Made by a program: the position numbers and the translations under genes
NCBI GenBank assembly: GCA_023014485.1
Contig: JAJOZX010003221.1
Coordinates: forward strand, 124,001 to 188,000
Direction: 5' to 3'
DNA: 64,000 nucleotides
DNA from: Bathynomus jamesi
Lineage: Eukaryota > Arthropoda > Malacostraca > Isopoda > Cirolanidae
Part shown: one piece after another, positions 31,317 to 41,413 of the stretch
Layout: the number at the start of each line of letters is the position of its first letter
Numbering within the stretch: the stretch's first letter is position 1
The notes under the pieces: generated by a model
The model's database searches: none
Told to the model about the DNA's origin: nothing
Seen by the model: only the letters and a program-made list of their open reading frames with translations

Positions 31317-32475
31317 GCCACTTAACCTAACATACAAGTTCAATCTTACGTATTATACACTGAACTTAATACAAAAATAAGGCCAACATAGCCACTTAAC
31401 CTAACATACAAATACAATCTTATTATAACACACTATGATGCATATATAATCTTTGCTACATTACAAAAATAAGGTATTGTAAACCAGCAGTTGTCTGAAC
31501 CAAGACTGCCATATAGGTGAGAGGTATGCACTATCTGAAGACTAAAAACTGCACAATAACACATTAGAGCTGTTTTGGGCCCTAGTAATGAAATTATATA
31601 TATTTTTCCGGATTAACATTTGGCTGGTAGGTAGGTTACGCGTAGTAAGCATAAAACCGGCATTGCACCATCTTGGTTCCCTACATGTTAAAAAAAAGTT
31701 GGGTAGAAATAACCACATATATTTCCAAATAAAATATAAACAAAATAAATATAGAATAAAAATAACAACCCTCGTTTCTAACCAACTAGTGAAGTTGGGT
31801 TTCCCTAATTAACAAAAAGAAGAAATAGTTCCCCAACTAACCAGGCAACTTAAACTCAACCTTTAAATCTCAATATTAACCACTGCAATTAAACTAAAAC
31901 CCTGTTTAACTAAATAGTGGCCTACCAGAACTAGGTGTAAGTAATTTAATTAAAATACATAACTAAGGTAAGAGATTAAAACTAGGTAGCTAGAAGAAAC
32001 TCGAACCGGGCTACAACAGCCCTAACTAAATAATTAAATGGCTGTTATAGCCCCTATTAAAACTTAAAGGCAATATAGCCCTAAATTAACTTGAGTAAAA
32101 ACCTTCAAAACCTTAAACCCTTTAAAACAAAAACTTAAGGGCAATACAGCCCTAACCTAACTTAAACTGCAAAACCTAGGTCTGGGAAATAGCCCCTATA
32201 AATAAATAACTTAGCAGTGTGCCAAATAATAATTTAACAAATAAAATTCAAATCTGGAAACTAAATGAAACTTATGGATTAGTTAGAAACAGAAAGGGTA
32301 ACGTTCAACTGGCAACTTCATTTTTGGTAAGTCTAAATTAATTTTAATGAATTTAGTTTGACCATAGTTAGTAATCTGGCTGCCGACCAAATTTTAACCT
32401 TAAAACCACTGCAGCCTACAGTGAAAAAGTCTGTAGCTATGTTGACAGTGTTTAAATGGGCCATTATTATTTCTA
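31317..32475. other. No gene seen; AT-rich intergenic sequence
   Basis: CATAGCCACTTAACCTAACATACAA occurs at about 31312 and 31388. From 31840 to 32230 the sequence has many related words (TAACTTAAA, GCAATATAGCCCTAA), suggesting an old, diverged tandem array. No coding frame is supported. Confidence 0.5.
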
Positions 32476-33233
32476 CAGGGTGGGCCGTAAGTTTCCATAC
32501 ATAGGAAAAATAAACATTTTTTTATGGACAACCATTTTTATTTATATAATATGCTCTACATGGTTGCCATTGTTTTGAAAACACATTTCAATACGTGTTC
32601 CCCACTGTTGATGAACACGCATTAGCACAGTTGACGTTATGCTTGTAATGGCGTTGGTGATACGTTCCTTTAGATGATTTATGTCTCGTATCTTTTCCTG
32701 ATACACCATGGCCTTCAAATGCCCCCAAAGATAGAAATCAAGGGGGGTGAGATCTGGGGATCTGGGAGGCCACTCCACAGGACCACGCCGACCAATCCAA
32801 GCATCCGGAAACTGCTGATCCAAATACCGACGCACGTGAAGACCATAATGAGGTGGAGCTCCATCTTGCTGGAAGTAAACTGGGAAGTTACCTTCCTCGT
32901 TTAGCAGGGATGGGAAAATCTCTTCTTGCAACATGTTAAGATACCTTTCGGCATTAAGATTTCCACTGACAAAAATTGGTCCAATAATTCTGTCACCCCA
33001 TATCCCGGCCCACACCATCACTTTACCGGCACCTTGCATCTTCGTCGGACTCAGCCAGTTAGGGTTAGCATTACTCCAATAACGTATGTTTTGCCGATTA
33101 ACCTCTCCATTGACGTAAAAATTTGCTTCATCAGTAAACAAGATCTTACGTCAAACGCATATTCTTAGGGTATCTGAAACATAAAAACAAACGTTTAATT
33201 TTTCCTATGTATGGAAACTTACGGCCCACCCTG
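32476..33233 (-). mobile_element. Tc1/mariner-group element, internally deleted
   Basis: Inverted ends CAGGGTGGGCCGTAAGTTTC and its mirror GAAACTTACGGCCCACCCTG extend about 40 bp (CATACATAGGAAAAATAAAC). The TA duplication is at 32474-32475 and 33234-33235. The element is 758 bp, and its transposase lacks the N-terminal DNA-binding half. Confidence 0.9.
32542..33141 (-). pseudogene. Mariner-type transposase catalytic domain, probable DD41D
   Basis: The 199-residue frame has the first Asp in [12 protein letters not shown], the second in [10 protein letters not shown] and the third in [15 protein letters not shown]. Counting residues between the second Asp and the Asp of TPLD gives 41, the spacing of the DD41D (rosa-like) family. 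Counting to the earlier Asp of SPD gives 36. Classic mariner is DD34D. The core is open to a natural C-terminus. The helix-turn-helix region that should precede it is absent, because the frame starts about 50 bp inside the terminal repeat. The copy could be mobilised only in trans. Confidence 0.75.
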
Positions 33234-33246
33234 TATAATTACTGTG

Positions 33247-33661
33247 TGTGGTGCCGCGTTTGTTAGCGGGCTAAAGATAAAGTAAAGGCTAATTTGAGGC
33301 TTTATTCAACATAAACATAGCATAGATCTGAAACACAGAAAACAATAATTAGTAAAGACTTGTTACACAGAAAACAATAATTAGTAAAGACTCATTACAT
33401 TCCTCTCTTCTTTTATAATACGTGATCACAGAAAACAATAATTAGTAAAGACTTGTTACACAGAAAACAATAATTAGTAAAGACTTGTTACACAGAAAAC
33501 AATAATTAGTAAAGACTTGTTACACAGAAAACAATAATTAGTAAAGACTTGTTACACAGAAAACAATAATTAGCTTGTTACACAGAAAACAATAATTAGT
33601 AAAGACTTGTTACACAGAAAACAATAATTAGTAAAGACTCATAATTAGTAAACTCATTACA
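33247..33661 (-). repeat. 3' LTR of Gypsy A with 32-bp VNTR
   Basis: Contains the whole 121-bp LTR seen at the other end plus extra copies of CACAGAAAACAATAATTAGT + AAAGACTTGTTA (32 bp, roughly nine times). A second polypurine tract copy occurs inside at 33400-33414. Confidence 0.85.
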
Positions 33662-33919
33662 TTCCTCTCTTCTTTTATAATACGTGATACTTTGCACGGT
33701 AAGAAACAAAACGACAAGTTCAAGATATTTTGGAAGAAAGAAGAGTCTACAAGTTTAGGCGTTGAGCTGGGTATCTGATTCGAGTGCTTCTTCTCAGAGG
33801 GGGACTCGTCTCGGAGGTTACTGACACAGGTGGGCCTCTCTCGACTTCGACTGGAGTCGCTTCGACGGGAGCTGTTGGGACCGTGTGTCGGCGGATCTCA
33901 GCGGGTTCTGAGTCGTCCG

Positions 33920-34243
33920 TTAGCGGGGTGGAATTGATTGGCGGACTGGGTACGGGGGTTCATAGTGATTCGTGTCATCCGTATTGCTACGTCCCGCCGG
34001 TGCCAGGTCCCTGATGGATACGGTATCTTCTCTCCCATTCGGATGCCGTATAAACGCGTAGTTGGGGTTTGCCTCAATTAACTCAACTTCCTCGACGAGG
34101 GGGTCGTTCTTGGATCGGCGAATGAATTGGCGAAGGAGTACAGTTCCCGGAGAAGACAGCCACGTCGGTAGTGCAGAACCGGTAGAAGTACGCCGCGGGT
34201 GCGTGAATAGACGCTCGTGAGGAGTTTCGTTCGTGCCGTACAC
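33920..34243 (-). pseudogene. Gypsy A integrase C-terminal region
   Basis: Continues the integrase in another frame: ETPHERLFTHPRR, SWLSSPGTVLLR-like WLSSPGTVLLR and FIRHPNGREDTVSIRDLAP, which is a GPY/F-type C-terminal end that binds DNA nonspecifically. The polypurine tract and 3' LTR follow about 250 bp on. Confidence 0.7.
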
Positions 34244-36202
34244 AGCAGCGATCTAATCGAGTGCAGCGCGTCTGGTAGGACGGACTCCCATTGCGACATC
34301 GGCAACCCGCGATCTTCTATGGCTAGTTTGATGGTGTTCATGATGATTCCATTGTAACGTTCGCATTGCCCGTTTCCTTGGGGGTGATACGGCGTTGTGC
34401 GACTAGTCGCGATACCATGTTTAGTTAGGAACAGTTTTAGTTCCGAAGACATAAACGATGTCCCTCGATCTGTGTGGATGTAAGAGGGAGTTCCGAAGGT
34501 AGAAAATAACTCGGTGAGACGGGCGATAACGGTTGACGTGTTCGTATCACGGCACGGGAAGGCAAAAGGAAAGCGTGAATACTCGTCGATTACTGTTAGG
34601 ATGTAAGGTCGCGAAGTTGCGCTCGGAAGCGGGCCTTTAAAGTCGATGTTAAGTCGGTCAAACGGGGACATGGCCCGTATTAAGTGACTAACTTCTGGTT
34701 TATAGTACTGTGGCTTACATTTAGCGCATGTTTGGCATTCCGACGTAACTCGTTTGATGTCATCCACTGAGAATGGTAGGTTCCTAGCTCTCACAAAATG
34801 AGTCATTCGGCGGACTCCTGGGTGTATCAGATTAACATGCAGCTGGGCGAGGGATATTCTTGGAGTAGCAGCGCAAAAGGATCGCGACAATGCGTCTGCG
34901 GCTCGGTTCTCGGGGCCCGGTCTGTATTTTATTGTGAATGAGTAGCCGGCTAGTTCTACACGCCAACGGAGAATCTTATCGTTCTTAATACGACCAGTAG
35001 CTTTTCCATCGAACATGAAAGATACGCTCCGCTGGTCGGTGACGACAGTAAAGTGTCGATAAGCTAAGAAGTGCTTCCACTTGCGAATGGATTCGATTAC
35101 AGCGTATGCCTCCTTTTCAACGATGTGATGGCGACGTTCTGTGTTATTCAGAGCGCGAGAAAAGAACGCCACCGGGCGGCCGTTCTGGGTGAGGGTGGCT
35201 CCGATTGCTGAAGAGGAAGCGTCCGTCTCCACAGTGAACGGCAGTTCTTCATCGATTGAACCGACGACAGCTTTCGAGATATCATCTTTGAGTGTTTGGA
35301 TCGTTGATACTTCCTCGCGAGTTAATGGGAATGATGAAACGTTGAGCAGAGGTTTGATCTTGAGGGAATAGTTCTGAATCCATTTAGCATAGTATGCGAA
35401 TAGTCCGATTACGCGTTGTAGAGACGACTTGTTGCGAGGAGTTTGAAGTTCTTGTAGTGGCCGGAGGCGTTCGGGATCGGGCCGCAATACGCCATGAGAG
35501 ATAGAATATCCGAGCAGGTGCACTGATGTCATCGAAAGCTTGCATTTTTCCTTGTTTAGACTCAGATTTACTCGTTTAGCGGCTTCCCAGAAATGTCGAA
35601 GGTTCTCATCGTGCTCTTCCCAAGTGGTTCCGCAGATGGTGAGATCGTCGAGGTAGGCGTATGTTGATGATAAGTTGTTCGAGGATATGAATTCGTTCAT
35701 GACGCGCTGGAAGGCCGCGGCTCCGTTAGTTACTCCCATAGGGATCCTTCTGAATTGGTATAGATTTCCGTCAGCCTCGAATGCTGTGAAAGGTCGTTCA
35801 GACGGATCGATTTCTACCTGGTAGTATGCGCTTGACAGATCAATTACGCTGTAGTATTTGTGTTGTGAGACTTTGTTGGCTATATCATCGATTCGCGGAA
35901 GAGGATATGCATCTAGCATGGTAAATCGGTTGACGGTTTGAGAGAAATCGATTACCATGCGTTTTTTTTTTTGTTTCGGTAGATGTGATGACTACTTGAG
36001 CACGCCAGGGTGAGTTACTGGGTTCAATTATCTCATCCCTGAGTAGCTTTTCGATTTCTTTCCCAATGAAAATTTTGTCCTCAGAGCAAAATCGTCTGGA
36101 CTTCGTGGCGATGGGACGACAATCGGCAGTTAAGTTGCCGAATAGTGGTGGGGCTGAAATTCTTGATCGAGTAAGGCCGCATATATGGAGTGCTGGCTCC
36201 AC
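34078..36202 (-). pseudogene. Gypsy A pol: RT, RNase H and integrase
   Basis: RT starts near 36100 (KEIEKLLRDEIIEPSNSPW), and the frame shifts at the A-run near 35967 (T12 on the plus strand). RT continues with PLPRIDDI, SVIDLSSAYYQVEI, RIPMGVTNGAAAFQR and the catalytic YAYLDDLTICG. RNase H has VETDASSSAIGATL and HIVEKEAYAVIES. Integrase has the HHCC finger (H near 34830 and CQTCAKC) and a D,D,E core (NIDFKGPL, HTDRGTSFMS, GQCERYNG). A frame change near 34240 leads to the final piece. Confidence 0.85.
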
Positions 36203-36860
36203 CTCCGAAATTGATGTTCAATTCCTTGTGTCTGATTAAGAATGGGGTACCGAGTATTATGTCAGCGCACAGATCCGACAAGACGGATAGTTCGAGCTTT
36301 TCGTAGTCGCGGTCTCCCATCGTAACCTTCACTGTACATCGACCTGAGATGGCTGCGGATAGATTAGGCGAAGCCATTGATACGACGCCCGAGTGCGGAA
36401 GAATGGGCAGCTCTAAGTGTTTGGCTAGATCCTCACGAATGAAGTTGTCCGAGCTGCCAGTATCCAACAAGGCGAGACACGAACGGCCGTTGACGAGGAT
36501 ATCGACTGTTGAGTTGGTAGGCATGGAGGAGCTACACGATAGAGTGGTACTAATGGTCGCTAATGCTGCGGCTGAATGAGACGCTGTGGTTTTATCCTGT
36601 TTTTGACGTGCCGAGGAAGTACTTGAGCGGCAGACTTTGGCCCAGTGGCCGGTCTTTTCACATTTCGCACAGATAGAATCCTTTGCCGGACACCTGCTTC
36701 GTGGGTGGCGTCGAGACCCGCAGAAGAAGCACAGAGCGGCTTTGTTGTCGAAATTCGTAGCGGCTGAAGAGTTTGGGAGATCGTCTCCTTGGACGCAGAG
36801 GCCGGGCAGAGTCAGTAGTCGGCGACGGTTCGTGGCGAGAGCCAGTGGCTGCAACAGCAC
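36081..36860 (-). pseudogene. Gypsy A nucleocapsid zinc knuckles and aspartic protease
   Basis: Two CCHC-type knuckles are visible (CFFCGSRRHPRSRC and CAKCEKTGHWAKVC at residues about 42-75). A retropepsin motif follows, ALLDTGSSDNFI (about 132), with ADIILGTPFL as the second conserved block. The frame ends 120 bp after the RT frame begins, so pol is entered by a frame change near 36200, again probably an indel. Confidence 0.8.
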
Positions 36861-37398
36861 CGTAATGAGTGAGGTACGATTCTGAGTTTTTCTGGGCCTG
36901 ATCTAATGTTCGAGCCTGGACGATAGCCTTTTCCAGTGAGAGTGTGTCATTTTCGAGTAAGCGGGTGCGGATGGCGCTATCTCTAATTCCTCGGATGAAA
37001 GCGTCTCTCACAGATGAACTCCTGTTTTCGTCGGCGGAAACCGATTTGAAGTTGCAGTCATTGGCTAGTTGTTGAAGAATTTGCAAGTACTCATCGAGGG
37101 TTTCCTCGGGCTTTTGGTGACGGGTGGACAACAGGTGGCGAGCGCATACCTCGTTTGGCTTCTTGACGTAGGTGGCCTCTAAGGCTGCCATGGCATTCTC
37201 ATAAGTAGAGCAGTTCTTGAATGATATCAGCGACATCGGGGCCGATATGTATGAATAGAACCTCCAATTTATTGGGGTTGTGTTCGGCGATAGTACTCAA
37301 GAAATATTTGAATCCGCGCGACCATAATTTCCATAGTTTCCCAGCTTGGGGAGAATTCGAGAAGTAATAAATTTATCCGGGCGAATCACCTTCTCCAT
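36658..37398 (-). pseudogene. Gypsy A gag
   Basis: The likely start is the ATG at 37398 (MEKVIRPDKF), followed by KLWKLWSRGFKYFLSTI and NPNKLEVLFIHIGPDVADII, the Gypsy gag capsid N-terminus. The frame changes near 37236; the next part (MSLISFKNCSTYENAMAALE; FIRGIRDSAIRTRLLEN; ARTLDQAQKN) is the capsid C-terminus. A further shift occurs near 36880. Gag packages the RNA genome in cytoplasmic particles. At least two indels prevent full-length translation. Confidence 0.7.
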
Positions 37399-37480
37399 GA
37401 TATAGTAAGATTACTGGATGAATATTTGCTTGCTGTATCTGAAAGGCCGACTGAATGGCTGATTGAAATGTTGAATAAAT

Positions 37481-37601
37481 TGTGGTGCCGCGTTTGTTAG
37501 CGGGCTAAAGATAAAGTAAAGGCCAATTTGAGGCTTTATTCAACATAAACATAGCATAGATCTGAAACACAGAAAACAATAATTAGTAAAGACTCATTAC
37601 A
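37481..37601 (-). repeat. 5' LTR of Gypsy A (121 bp)
   Basis: TGTGGTGCCGCG...CTCATTACA on the plus strand, matching the first part of 33247-33399 almost exactly and with a single 32-bp motif. Confidence 0.88.
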
Positions 37602-37639
37602 CTGTGTCTATTTAAAGTAAACTTAGCCCTAATATTGCA

Positions 37640-38203
37640 CCCAAATAAAAATAATCTCAATAAAAATAATTTTTCAATAAATTTTTCAATACTACATAGC
37701 ATTCGGAAAATATTATTATAAGCAACAGAGTTTATTCATAGTTTTTGTACAGTTCCACCACAGATGGATGTATACAATGCACTACAGTAAGTTCTAAAAA
37801 GATAAGTTTTAACTTATTCTGAACACACACTAAATTTCCTTACTAGCATGTTACTCTGTACATACAGCTTTTTACGTTACCTCTCAGTATCAAGTTCATC
37901 TCGCAGCTCGTGAGTAATTTACATGACCAAAGTATTTACATGTGTCTTCGACAGGTATTGTCTGACCATTCATTTCAAAAGACCCACATGATACGTGTTT
38001 CAGTAGATTACACCTAAAAATCAAAATACAACTCTGCCCCATTATAGGTGGTCATTTTCTATATCATATTGTTCACATATCTCTAATAGTACTCTCAGCC
38101 CATGGGGTAACAGAAGAAATAGGTCATCAGCAGACATTAAATGATTAAATTTTTCCTTTCCAATGACACAGCCAGTACGTGCAGTTTTTAGTTCATTGGT
38201 GTG
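37640..38203 (-). pseudogene. LINE RT fragment (left part of a split LINE)
   Basis: The minus frame reads YIHTNELKTARTGCVIG, LMSADDLFLLLPHGLRVLLEICEQY, with SADD in place of YADD. Downstream (to about 37640) is decayed RT C-terminal sequence with KHVSC and NGQTIPV-type words. The upstream RT part is found at 51703-51749 and 52655-52745, beyond large insertions. Confidence 0.65.
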
Positions 38204-38211
38204 GATATATA

Positions 38212-38598
38212 CAGTGGTGGGCACGCGCAACGATTTTTGTAGCGCCGCAACCGCAACCGCAATTCTGCTGAAATAGTTGCGCCGCACGCGCAAGCGCAAC
38301 CCTTTTCAAAAAGTTGCGCCGCAAGCGCAAGCGCAACCAAAAATGTTGCGCCGCAAGTTGCGCCGCAACTTTTTGTGCCGCAACTGCCCACCTTTGCATT
38401 TAACGTATATCTGCAGTGGTTGGCACGCGCAACGATTTTTGTAGCGCCGCAGCCGCAACCGCAACTCTGCTGAAATAGTCGCGCCGCACGCGCAAGCGCA
38501 ACCCTTTTCAAAAAGTTGCGCCGCAAGCGCAAGCGCTACCAAAAATGTTGCGCCGCAAGTTGCGCCGCAACTTTTTGCGGCGCAACTGCCCACCTTTG
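38212..38598. mobile_element. hAT-type MITE, tandem dimer (GCGCAAC repeats)
   Basis: Two 185-bp copies (38212-38396 and 38414-38598) each start CAGTGG(T)TGGCACGCGC-like and end GCGCAACTGCCCACCTTTG. The outer flanks carry GATATATA at 38204-38211 and 38599-38606, an 8-bp duplication. The interior is packed with TTGCGCCGCAA and GCGCAAG words. Confidence 0.82.
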
Positions 38599-38606
38599 GA
38601 TATATA

Positions 38607-39008
38607 TGTATATAGTCTAAAAGTCACTAAAGGAGAAATATCACTAAATCTAAACTGAATGGCAAGAGTAAGACATAAACGAACCAACGCGGCTGTTCGT
38701 ATTGTTTTGGGCTAGCCTAGAGATGTTTTTTCCTATCTGACCTAATCGTTGGTGCTAAGTGTAATTAAGTGGTGTTTCTAAGGTGACAAATGGGGTAGGA
38801 AGTTGTCCGTACTTAAGTATAGTTAGGGGTAATGTCTATAGCTTCTAAATTGGTAATGTAAGACAGAGTTAGGTAGGCTGTTTGTGGAACACAGGAATCT
38901 AATGGTAGGCTCCCAAAGGAATATTTAATTCAACGCACCGGTAAGTGTCTTTGATTGTTTGCTAGAACCTAAGTAACCTAACTGGGGTGTCTACCCCACG
39001 CTATCACA
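38607..39008 (+). repeat. 5' LTR of Gypsy B1
   Basis: About 402 bp, and about 97% alike by eye to 51070-51702 once the inserted MITE is ignored. Confidence 0.85.
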
Positions 39009-39233
39009 TTTGGCGACGAGGATGGGATTCAATTAAGCTATTTGATTTAATTTGGCTCATTTGATTAAATTTGGCACATTTGATTGAATTTGGCTCATTG
39101 GATTAAATTTGGCTCATTGGATTAAATTTTGTTCATTGGATTAAATTTGGGCTCATTGGATTTAATTTGGCTTATTGGGTTCAAGTTGTTGTTTGGAAAA
39201 TTGGATGTAGCCTAGTGGGTCGTCCGATTGGGG
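39009..39233 (+). other. Gypsy B1 leader with GGATTAAATTTGGCTCATT repeats
   Basis: Primer-binding-site-like start, then five or six near-copies of a 20-bp word (TTGGCTCATTGGATTAAATT) between 39047 and 39170. No coding sequence. Confidence 0.7.
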
Positions 39234-39234
39234 T

Positions 39235-39914
39235 TGCGAAAAATGCTCTGTTTGAATTGGTCCACAATTAACCCACCCCTTATTTCTCCAGTCTAACTAT
39301 AGAGTAGATCAAGTCTAGCCTAGAGGGGTCAGCCTAGAGATTCCGGAAATGGTCCAGAGCGGGCAGATAAATTGAGGTCCACAGTAGGATTCCTCACAAG
39401 ATTAGGTTAGGGCAATCTACCTTCACCTTTGTTAAGCTATGAGTTGATGCTGGGTCTTAGGCCACAATGTAGGCCTAACTTGTCTGACCCAGCTTAATTT
39501 AATGTAATTAACTGTCTGGTGTAAAAACTCAATTAGTCACTTACTTTTAGTTATTGGAGTCTCTCCCTTCTCCGGTTGTCTCATTGTCGAGAGCGTACTT
39601 TGCTGGTACGTCCTCTCGCCCCGTTCTTCGTTTTCGTTCTCCTTTTGTTCTCCTCTTCGCGGGGCTTCTTGTACCAGCGTTGTCTTGGTTTATTCCTCAG
39701 TTGGTTTAGCGGTAATGTATCTCCATTACCGAGCACGCTCCTCCCACACAGTATATAAATACTAGTGTGGAGAATAACTCTGGTGAGCAACCAATTGGTT
39801 TCATCCACCCAGTTATTGACATAAAAGGAATTTAATAATTGTTAGATTAACTACCTACCTACTCAGTGAACCATTTTCGTTACCTCCCAACTACCCACTC
39901 ATCAGTTTTCCATA
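39235..39914 (-). repeat. 3' LTR of the BEL element
   Basis: Starts TGCGAAAAATGC and ends TTTTCCATA on the plus strand. Contains a TATATAAATA box near 39750. The open frames inside it, repeated in the other LTR, are not genes. Confidence 0.88.
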
Positions 39915-40152
39915 TACTGGGGGCCCCGGGAGATAAAAATTTTGGTGTCATTGTCACCAATTTTTATGTCTGAGTGTAGACTAGCTAACTATTTGACTGT
40001 AAATGCCTGTTAATGTGATTAACAGTGCCTATCCTCACCTTCTCATGGAGAAGGTGTAGCATTTAATTAGAAGAGAAAATATACATCCATAGGATGAAAC
40101 TGTCTATGGTCTTTACCATAAGAAAAGAAAAAGTGAAAGTTAGAAGATAAAA

Positions 40153-40584
40153 TTACAATTCCCCAGCATCTATTTTTTGTGGTAAAAATAGTCGCGCCTT
40201 TAATGCTGTTTGTCGCTGAGGTCTTGTGTCTGTCAATGTTGTAGTAGGATGCGTTACCACTCCTACTGTCAAAGGAATAGTTACTGGAAGTTCAGTGTCT
40301 CCAGTTGTTACTGTCAGTGGAGAAGGTTCTCCAAAGTCCATTGTTTTGGGTCCAGACTCTAAAGGGTACAAAAGAGAAATGTCTCTTGTTGTGTCACCCG
40401 TTGAAGTCCTTAATTTGACCACTCTTGTTACCCCGTCTGCCCCTGGTCTGAGTTCTAAAACTCTAGCCAGAGGCCAGTATTGTCTTGGAGTACTGTCATG
40501 TATGAGAACAAGGTCCCCTACCTTAATTGTGCCAGACCAATCCTTCTTAGTCATTTGTTTATGTCTCTCCCTTAGACCCATCAA
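40153..40584 (-). pseudogene. BEL integrase C-terminal domain (DUF5641-like)
   Basis: LMGLRERHKQMTKKDWSGTIKVGDLVLIHD, YWPLARVLELRPGADGVTRVVKLRT is the usual end of Pao polyproteins. It belongs to the same gene as the integrase core but lies in a shifted frame. Confidence 0.78.
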
Positions 40585-40628
40585 GTACTCAGTTTTCCAC
40601 TGTTTAATGAAATGAGCTTTAACTCTAG

Positions 40629-41400
40629 TTAAATGTTGTAACTTAGTCTGGAGCTCATCATGTCGTGAGTCCAGTTTGGGTCTTCTGAAGAGTCTATATT
40701 GTAGTCCGGCAGGAGACTAACTTGTTCTCCCCGAATCAAATGATTTGGAGTTAATGGTTCCGGGTCATTAATGTTGTCACTCACATAAGTGAGTGGTCTA
40801 TTGTTGATGATGTTCTCAATCTCAGCCAGGAGAGTGAGCAACTCAAATAAGTGTATCTGTTTTTTACCAATTGCTTTCTTCAAGCAATTCTTTACTGTTT
40901 GTATATTCCTCTCCCAGATAGAACCATACCAAGGAGAGGCAACCGGAATATACTTCCACTTTATGTTTGAATTTTGTATATATAATTGTGTGAGTTCATC
41001 GCTTAACAAGTCGTGGATGACTTGTTCACCAGCCTTGAAATATGTAGCATTGTCAGTCCAAACTGTCTTTGGTACTGAATGTCGTGCACAGAATCTCTTA
41101 AAGACAGCAACAAAAGATTCTGCTGTAAGGTCCTCCACAACATCCAAATAAACAGCTCGTGAGGCAGCACATGTAAACAGTACAATGTACATTTTTTGTT
41201 CAGTGTCAACCACCCCTACAGTCAATGCTCCTGTATAGTCAATGCCTACAGTCTCAAAGGGTCTGTTGAGAGTAACTCTCTCCTCTGGCAAAGCAGGAGG
41301 ATTTGGTTTCCTATAGGGCCTAGCATGAATACGCCTACATGTGACACACTCACTCAGGACTGTTTTAACAGTGATCCTTCCCTTGGGTATCCAATAAGTT
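40629..41400 (-). pseudogene. BEL integrase core
   Basis: Zinc-finger remnants (SECVTCRRIHARPYR, near 41350) precede the core with Asp in GIDYTGALTV, Asp in VWTDNATYFKAG and Glu in SIWERNIQTVK, and the DDE spacing looks right. The NNRPLTYVSDN and LTPNHLIRG blocks follow, as in Pao integrases. A frameshift near 40655 separates it from the C-terminal piece. Confidence 0.8.
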
Positions 41401-41413
41401 TTTCTTAATGTAG

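Larger units (their letters stand above)
33247..37601 (-). mobile_element. Gypsy LTR retrotransposon A (complete, with target duplication)
   Basis: The LTRs lie at 33247-33661 (3' LTR in element sense) and 37481-37601 (5' LTR). A 5-bp duplication CTGTG flanks the element (33242-33246 and 37602-37606). On the minus strand the LTR runs TGTAATGAG...GGCACCACA. A polypurine tract (AAAAGAAGAGAGGAA on the minus strand) sits immediately before the 3' LTR. Gag, protease, RT, RNase H and integrase follow in Gypsy order. The RT signature GVTNGAAAFQR resembles the CsRn1 group, an assignment made by eye. Confidence 0.9.

Noticed and set aside
38188..38593. Cys/Gly/Ala-rich minus-strand ORFs (95 and 114 codons)
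   Set aside because: They are produced by GCGCAAC repeats of a hAT MITE with clear target duplications.
39576..39808. ORFs of 60 and 75 codons, repeated at 46164-46396
   Set aside because: They lie in the BEL LTRs; duplication is explained by the LTR pair, not by coding conservation.
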